Shown in pieces: positions 39,341 through 44,176 of a stretch of 44,176 nt of DNA (position 1 is its first letter; each line of letters begins with the position of its first letter). Under the pieces are notes generated by a model. The model did not search any database. It saw only the letters and a program-made list of their open reading frames with translations, and was not told the origin of the DNA. Location: NCBI GenBank assembly GCA_018826075.1, contig JAHKAJ010000019.1, positions 1 to 44,176 of the forward strand, in the 5' to 3' direction. Made by a program: the position numbers and the translations under genes. The DNA is from Candidatus Omnitrophota bacterium (lineage in GTDB: Bacteria > Omnitrophota > Gorgyraeia > Duberdicusellales > 4484-171).

Positions 39341-40345
39341 ATGAAAGTCGCAGTATTAGGAGCCACTGGTTTTACCGGCGAAACTTTGATCGAGATTTTA
39401 CTTAGGCATCCTAAGGTTAAAATCAGCTATCTTTGCGCAAAAATCGATAAGCCGCAGAAGTTTTCTAAGATTTTTCCCCATTTTAAGGGGAGGCTTGATT
39501 TAATCTGCGCTAATCCCGATTTAGAAAAGGCAGCTAAACTGGCTGAAACGATCTTTTTAGCTTTACCGCATAGAGTATCTCAAAGTTTTGCGCCTTTTTT
39601 TGTTAGCAAGGGTAAGCTGGTGATTGATTTATCAGCTGACTACCGGTTTAAAAAAGTTAAAGTTTATGAGCAGTTTTATCAGACCAAACATCAAGATTTA
39701 GCTAATTTAAAACAAGCGGTTTATGGACTGCCTGAGTTTTATAAGCCGAAAATAAAAAAGGCTAAACTGATTGCTAATCCCGGTTGTTATCCCACAGTTT
39801 CGATATTGAGTTTGGCGCCTTTGCTTGAGTCGGGATTAATAAAGAATGTAATCATTGATGCTAAAAGCGGGGTTAGCGGTGCTGGCAGAAATCCCGATCT
39901 TAGTTATCGTTATGAGTATAAAGACGGCAATTGTTTTAGTTATAAACCCTTTGAGCATCAGCATTTGCCGGAGATAGTCCAGGTGCTTTCCCAGATCAGC
40001 GGCAGGAAAGTTTCTCTTAGGTTTACACCACATGTTATTCCGGCTAAAGTGGGAATTTTAGCCACTATCTATGGGGATTTAACCAAGAAGGTTTCTGAAA
40101 GTAAGGTCAATAGCCTGTATGAAAAGTGCTATAAAAAAGCGCCGTTTGTCAGGCTGCTTAAGCGAAAACTGCCGCAGTTAAAAGAGGTAGTTGGTACTAA
40201 TTTTTGTGATATTGGTTTTCAGATCAAAGATAAAAAAATAGTGATCGTAGGCGCAATTGATAATTTAATTAAAGGAGCAGCCGGCCAGGCAGTACAGAAT
40301 ATGAATATTATCCTGGGTTATCCGGAAACTGCCGGGTTGCTTTAA
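39341..40345 (+). CDS. argC: N-acetyl-gamma-glutamyl-phosphate reductase
   Basis: Third step of arginine synthesis: reduces N-acetylglutamyl phosphate with NADPH. 334 residues: GATGFTGETLIEILLRHP nucleotide-binding N-terminus, the catalytic Cys149 in NPGCYPT, and the substrate block SGVSGAGRNPDLSY. The order argC-argJ-argB-argD-argF matches the Gram-positive type. First gene of the operon. Confidence 0.96.
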   Translation: MKVAVLGATGFTGETLIEILLRHPKVKISYLCAKIDKPQKFSKIFPHFKGRLDLICANPDLEKAAKLAETIFLALPHRVSQSFAPFFVSKGKLVIDLSADYRFKKVKVYEQFYQTKHQDLANLKQAVYGLPEFYKPKIKKAKLIANPGCYPTVSILSLAPLLESGLIKNVIIDAKSGVSGAGRNPDLSYRYEYKDGNCFSYKPFEHQHLPEIVQVLSQISGRKVSLRFTPHVIPAKVGILATIYGDLTKKVSESKVNSLYEKCYKKAPFVRLLKRKLPQLKEVVGTNFCDIGFQIKDKKIVIVGAIDNLIKGAAGQAVQNMNIILGYPETAGLL

Positions 40346-40351
40346 ATTACC

Positions 40352-41440
40352 ATGAAGATTCCCCAAGGATTTAGCTTAGCCAGCCTTAATTGCGGCTTAA
40401 AGAAGCAAAAACCGGATTTAGGATTGATCCAATGCCAGGGGTTTTCTAAGGCAGTAGGTTTTTTTACCAGTAATCTTAATGTTTCCTATTCGGTGAGTTT
40501 AAGCCGCAAAAACATCAGTAATCCGATTAAAGCGGTGCTGGTCAATAGCGGCAATGCCAACTGTTTTTCCGGAAAGAACGGATACAAAGATACTTTAGCG
40601 GTAGTCAAACAATTGGCGGCTAAACTGGGGGTTTCCAGTTCCCGGATACTTTTTGTTTCTACCGGAATCATCGGAAAACCTTTACCCAAAGGTAAGATCA
40701 TCAGGGCTTTGGACGATTTAGTCAACAGGTCCGATAATAACTGCCGGAAGTTTGCCAAAAGTATTTCTACTACCGATACTTTTTTAAAGATAGCTTACAG
40801 CAAAGCTACTAAAGCCGGCGGTTCTATTTTAGGTTTTGCCAAAGGAGCGGGGATGATCGCTCCCAATATGGCTACTATGTTGGGTTTTATCCTGACCGAC
40901 GTAGATATTTCCGGAGGGCAGTTTAAAAAAATTGCCAAACAGGCCTTAGAACAAAGCTTTAACGCGATTACTGTTGATGGCTGCACCAGCACTAATGATA
41001 CGGTTTTTTTCTTGAGCAGCCAGCGGATCAAGTTGGCTAAGAAGTCTCAAGCAATCGAGTTTTCTAAAAACTTAAATAAGGTATCTTTGGCTTTAGCCAA
41101 ACTGATCGTTAAGGATGGCGAAGGAGCCAGCAAGTTTATCCAGATAAAGATCAAAGGAGCCAAAACTTTAGCCGAAGCCCAAAAAGCCGGTTTAGCCATA
41201 GCTAACTCCAATCTGTTTAAATGCGCTATTTACGGCGCCGATAGCAACTGGGGAAGGATCGTCCAGAGTCTTGGCCAGTCGGGGATAAAGCTGGATGAGA
41301 ATTTTTCGGTCAAAGCTTCAAATTTGGCCAAAAAAGATATAACCATCGAGGTGGACTTAAAGCGGGGTAAGTGTGCGGGGAGCGTCTACACTTGTGATTT
41401 AACCCCGGAATACGTAAAGATAAACGCCGAATACAGTTAA
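40352..41440 (+). CDS. argJ: Bifunctional ornithine acetyltransferase/N-acetylglutamate synthase
   Basis: Recycles the acetyl group in arginine synthesis. 362 residues, shorter than many ArgJ (about 400). The autocleavage nucleophile is Thr175 in NMATMLGFILTD, and KGAGMIAPN precedes it. VDGCTSTNDTVFFL and SNLFKCAIYGADSNWGRIVQ follow in the second half. Its presence implies the recycling acetyl cycle; whether it also makes N-acetylglutamate from acetyl-CoA is not decidable. It begins six bases after argC. Confidence 0.95.
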   Translation: MKIPQGFSLASLNCGLKKQKPDLGLIQCQGFSKAVGFFTSNLNVSYSVSLSRKNISNPIKAVLVNSGNANCFSGKNGYKDTLAVVKQLAAKLGVSSSRILFVSTGIIGKPLPKGKIIRALDDLVNRSDNNCRKFAKSISTTDTFLKIAYSKATKAGGSILGFAKGAGMIAPNMATMLGFILTDVDISGGQFKKIAKQALEQSFNAITVDGCTSTNDTVFFLSSQRIKLAKKSQAIEFSKNLNKVSLALAKLIVKDGEGASKFIQIKIKGAKTLAEAQKAGLAIANSNLFKCAIYGADSNWGRIVQSLGQSGIKLDENFSVKASNLAKKDITIEVDLKRGKCAGSVYTCDLTPEYVKINAEYS

Positions 41441-41442
41441 AC

Positions 41443-42294
41443 ATGGTACAAGAAGCGATAAAAAAAGCCGATGTTTTGATCGAAGCCCTTCCTTATATAA
41501 AGAAGTTTCATCAGAAGGTATTTGTGATCAAGTATGGCGGTTCGATTTTGGGTGAGGAAAGGGTAAGAAAATGCGTCCTGGAAGATATTGCTTTTTTAAG
41601 GTTTGCCGGAATACTGCCGATCATTGTTCATGGCGGAGGCCCGAATATTACTGAACGGCTCAGGGAAAGTAAAGTAACTACAAAATTCATCGACGGAATG
41701 AGAGTCACCGATGAATTTACTTTAAAAGTGGTCGAAGAGGAATTGGATAAGCTGAATGAGTTGATTATTTCCGAGATCGAGGAACATCAAGTTAAAGCCG
41801 TGGGGTTTAAACGGAAAAACACTATTTTGGAAGTCAGGAAGAAAAAAGGTAAAGTTGACTTGGGCTTTGTCGGGGAAATCAGCGGTTTTGATAAGCCGGC
41901 TTTATTGGCGGCAGCTAGCAAGGGGGTTCCGGTTATCTGCCCGATGGGTATTTCCAAAGAAGGGATAACTTACAATATTAACGCTGACGAAGTGGCTTTT
42001 TATATCGCTTCTGAGCTGAAAGCCGAGAAATTAGTTCTTTTAACCAATGTTTTGGGTGTGATGAGGAATCCCAAAGACATAACTTCTTTGATTTCGAGTA
42101 TTACCGCTCAGGAAGTCGAGGATTTGATCAAGGATAAGATAATCGATGAGGGCATGGTTCCTAAAGCCCGGGCTGCCAAAGAAGCCATTGAGCGCGGCGT
42201 GGGCAAAGCCCACATCGTTGATGCTAAAATACCGCATGCTTTGCTTTTAGAAATATTCACTGACAAAGGTATCAGCACCGAAATCATCAAATAA
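41443..42294 (+). CDS. argB: Acetylglutamate kinase
   Basis: Phosphorylates N-acetylglutamate. 283 residues with VIKYGGSIL, IVHGGGPNIT, the variable middle, and VLLTNVLGVMRNP, GMVPKARAAKEAIERGVGKA near the C-terminus. The N-terminal helix that forms arginine-sensitive hexamers in some species (IKKADVLIEALPYI) is present, so feedback inhibition is possible. Confidence 0.96.
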   Translation: MVQEAIKKADVLIEALPYIKKFHQKVFVIKYGGSILGEERVRKCVLEDIAFLRFAGILPIIVHGGGPNITERLRESKVTTKFIDGMRVTDEFTLKVVEEELDKLNELIISEIEEHQVKAVGFKRKNTILEVRKKKGKVDLGFVGEISGFDKPALLAAASKGVPVICPMGISKEGITYNINADEVAFYIASELKAEKLVLLTNVLGVMRNPKDITSLISSITAQEVEDLIKDKIIDEGMVPKARAAKEAIERGVGKAHIVDAKIPHALLLEIFTDKGISTEIIK

Positions 42295-42311
42295 AACAAG
42301 AGAAAATCAAA

Positions 42312-43484
42312 ATGGATATTAAAAAGTTATATCAGCAATACTCTTTAAATACCTATACCCGGGTTGGCCCGGTATTTGTCAAGGGTAAGGGCAGCTGGCT
42401 TTGGGATGATAAAGGTAATAAATATTTAGACCTTCTGCCTGGCTGGGGTGTTTCTATACTCGGGCATTGCCATCCGGGGATAGTTAAAGTAATCAATCAG
42501 CAGGTTAAGAAATTAATGCATCTGCCTAATAATCTGTTTTTTAAGGAACAGGCGCTTTTAGCCGAAGAGATCGTTAAGAAAAGTTTTCCGGCCAAGGTAT
42601 TTTTTGCCAATTCAGGAGCTGAAAGTATCGAGGGGGCAATAAAGTTCAGCCGGTTATTCGGCCGGGGCAAGCGCTATGAGATCATTACTATGAGAAATTC
42701 TTTCCACGGAAGGACTTTCGGAGCTCTTTCAGCTACTGCTCAAAGTAAATACAAAAAGCCCTTTCGGCCGATATTGGCTGGTTTTAAAGAGGCAAAGTTT
42801 AATGATTTCGAAAGTTTTAAAAGTAAAGTTACTCCCAGGACGGTAGCTGTACTTTTAGAACTAATCCAGGGTGAAGGTGGGATAAACTTGGCCGATAGAG
42901 GCTATGTTAAACAGCTAAGGCAGTACTGCCAAAAGCATAGCCTGCTTTTTATTGTTGATGAAGTCCAGACTGGCATGGGCAGGACCGGTAAACTTTTTGC
43001 TTACCAGAACTATCCGATTAAGCCGGATATCATGGTTTTATCCAAAGGTTTAGGGGCTGGAGTCCCGGTATCAGCCCTGGTTGTTAACAAGGCAATAACT
43101 GATATAATTAAACCGGGGATGCATGCTTCGACTTTCGGGGGTTCGCCTCTGGTGACCAGAACGTCACTGGAAGTGTTTAAGATAATCGAGCGAGAAAATC
43201 TCCTGGTTAAAGCTAAGACTATGGGCGATTATGTTTATAGAAAATTATCGGTTTTAAAGGATAAATATCCATTCATCAAGGAAGTAAGAGGTAAAGGCTT
43301 GATGTTGGGTTTGGAACTGTCTTTAGATGCCCAGCCGTTATTTTTAGATTGTTTGAATAAAAAATTGGTTATCAATGCTACTCACAAAACAGTTTTAAGG
43401 ATGTTGCCGGCTTTAAATGTAAGTAGGGATGAATTGGACCAGGGGTTAGAAATATTGGAAAGCGTATTTAAGGCAGCTTTATGA
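42312..43484 (+). CDS. argD: Acetylornithine aminotransferase
   Basis: PLP enzyme converting N-acetylglutamate semialdehyde to N-acetylornithine. 390 residues: NSGAESIEGAIKFSR, FHGRTFGALSATAQ, IVDEVQTGMGRTGK, PLP Lys245 in VLSKGLGAG, and STFGGSPLV. GSW near 28 and PGWGVSILGHCHPGI are ordinary for the family. Its start is 17 bp after argB, and its stop overlaps argF. Confidence 0.95.
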   Translation: MDIKKLYQQYSLNTYTRVGPVFVKGKGSWLWDDKGNKYLDLLPGWGVSILGHCHPGIVKVINQQVKKLMHLPNNLFFKEQALLAEEIVKKSFPAKVFFANSGAESIEGAIKFSRLFGRGKRYEIITMRNSFHGRTFGALSATAQSKYKKPFRPILAGFKEAKFNDFESFKSKVTPRTVAVLLELIQGEGGINLADRGYVKQLRQYCQKHSLLFIVDEVQTGMGRTGKLFAYQNYPIKPDIMVLSKGLGAGVPVSALVVNKAITDIIKPGMHASTFGGSPLVTRTSLEVFKIIERENLLVKAKTMGDYVYRKLSVLKDKYPFIKEVRGKGLMLGLELSLDAQPLFLDCLNKKLVINATHKTVLRMLPALNVSRDELDQGLEILESVFKAAL

Positions 43485-44176
43485 AACATTTTATTTCAAT
43501 TAAAAATTTCTCTCAAAAAGAGATTCGGAATCTAATCGATCTAGCTTTGAAAATAAAAAGCGATGAAGCTGCCTATCAAGCGGCTCTCTCGGGAAAATCG
43601 ATCGGGCTTATTTTTGAAAAACCGTCATTAAGGACTAAAACTGCCTTTTATGTCGGAGCAGTCCAGCTGGGGGCAGCGGCGATCTATTATACGCCTCAGG
43701 AGATAAAGATCGGCGAAAGGGAATCGGTAGCCGATATTGCTCGGACTTTTTCAGTATACCTGGACGCGGTGGTTCTGCGGACTTTCTCTCACAATACTAT
43801 TTTAGAATTTGCCAAGTTTTCTAAGATCCCGGTGGTGAATGCTTTGAGTGATTTTTTGCACCCTTCGCAAGTCTTAGCCGATATCCTCACTATCAAGGAG
43901 GCCAAGGGCGACCTAAGGAAGCTCAAGGTAGTTTATAGCGGTGACGGCAACAATGTTTGTCATTCTTTGATTTACGCCTTTTCGATTTTGGGCGGCAGCC
44001 TTACGGTTGCTTGTCCCAAAGGCTATAAGCCTAAACAGTCAGTTTTAGCCGAAGCTTCGGAGTTTTCTAAACTTTCCGGAGCCAAGATCTGCCTTTCTGA
44101 TTCATTAGTTAAGGCGGCTTCGGGAGCTGATGTCCTTTATACTGATGTTTGGGCTTCTATGGGCAAAGAGGCTGAA
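43481..44176 (+). CDS. argF: Ornithine carbamoyltransferase, 3'-truncated by window
   Basis: Transfers a carbamoyl group to ornithine, giving citrulline. The open frame runs from the ATG at 43481 (ATGA overlap with argD) to the end of the window, 232 residues, about three quarters of the protein. Motifs: FEKPSLRTKTAF for carbamoyl phosphate (Ser-x-Arg-Thr), VLRTFSHN, ALSDFLHPSQVLAD with the HPxQ block, YSGDGNNVCHS, and VWASMG at the very end. It has no stop in the window, so it is easily missed. Confidence 0.94.
   Translation, partial: MKHFISIKNFSQKEIRNLIDLALKIKSDEAAYQAALSGKSIGLIFEKPSLRTKTAFYVGAVQLGAAAIYYTPQEIKIGERESVADIARTFSVYLDAVVLRTFSHNTILEFAKFSKIPVVNALSDFLHPSQVLADILTIKEAKGDLRKLKVVYSGDGNNVCHSLIYAFSILGGSLTVACPKGYKPKQSVLAEASEFSKLSGAKICLSDSLVKAASGADVLYTDVWASMGKEAE

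Overview
The window is a dense, mostly plus-strand piece of a bacterial chromosome with about 41 protein genes and no rRNA, tRNA or CRISPR array that I can see. The organism has two membranes: it carries LolC/LolD, MlaE/F/D and LptF/LptG. It also carries the McsA-McsB-ClpC arginine-phosphorylation module best known from Bacillota. Together with the clan GH-A glycosidase, the orphan type II/IV pseudopilins and the abundance of REP-like palindromes, this fits an uncultured phylum such as Candidatus Omnitrophota. That assignment is inference; I cannot run a phylogeny, and Elusimicrobiota or another neighbouring didermic phylum is possible.

Layout. 1-2962: 3' part of an oligopeptide ABC ATPase, a RAYT/Y1 transposase flanked by two copies of a hairpin repeat, and a secreted glycoside hydrolase. 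3008-6311: lysS behind a perfect consensus promoter, then lolC and lolD. 6325-11210: ilvE, mcsA, mcsB, clpC. 11207-14356: a secreted protein of unknown function with mlaE-mlaF-mlaD. 14371-19251: radA, a yacL-like PIN/TRAM gene, ispD, ispF, cysS. 19253-25506: a second RAYT, tmk, holB, ricT, metG, tatD, mtnA, with REP palindromes scattered among the first five. 25488-28725: a small inverted-repeat element, then thiL, tsaE, tsaB, alr. 28718-32217 (minus strand): comF-lptF-lptG and a pseudopilin gene. 32314-38304: hybrid sensor histidine kinase, response regulator, acyl-CoA ligase, RluA-type pseudouridine synthase, second pseudopilin. 38327-39283: second inverted-repeat element, thioesterase, DUF192 protein. 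39302-end: argC-argJ-argB-argD-argF, the last cut by the window edge.

How it works together. Many neighbours overlap by ATGA or TGATG, so translation is probably coupled over long stretches. The order lysS ... mcsA-mcsB-clpC ... radA-yacL-ispD-ispF ... cysS and tmk-holB-ricT-metG-tatD matches two Bacillus subtilis chromosomal clusters from memory, with envelope genes for an outer membrane (lolCD, mlaEFD) set into it. The arg block covers the steps from N-acetylglutamyl-phosphate to citrulline.

The most distinctive features are the small palindromic elements. At least four sequence families occur here (TAACC-hairpins, GTAG-REPs, GGGACA-ended inverted-repeat elements, an ATCCCGAT hairpin), two beside transposases, and several supply stop codons, a ribosome site or coding sequence to neighbouring genes. 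A second pattern is promoters whose -10 box ends 7-10 nt before an ATG, which suggests leaderless transcripts for lysS, comF, argC, a pseudopilin gene and a thioesterase gene.
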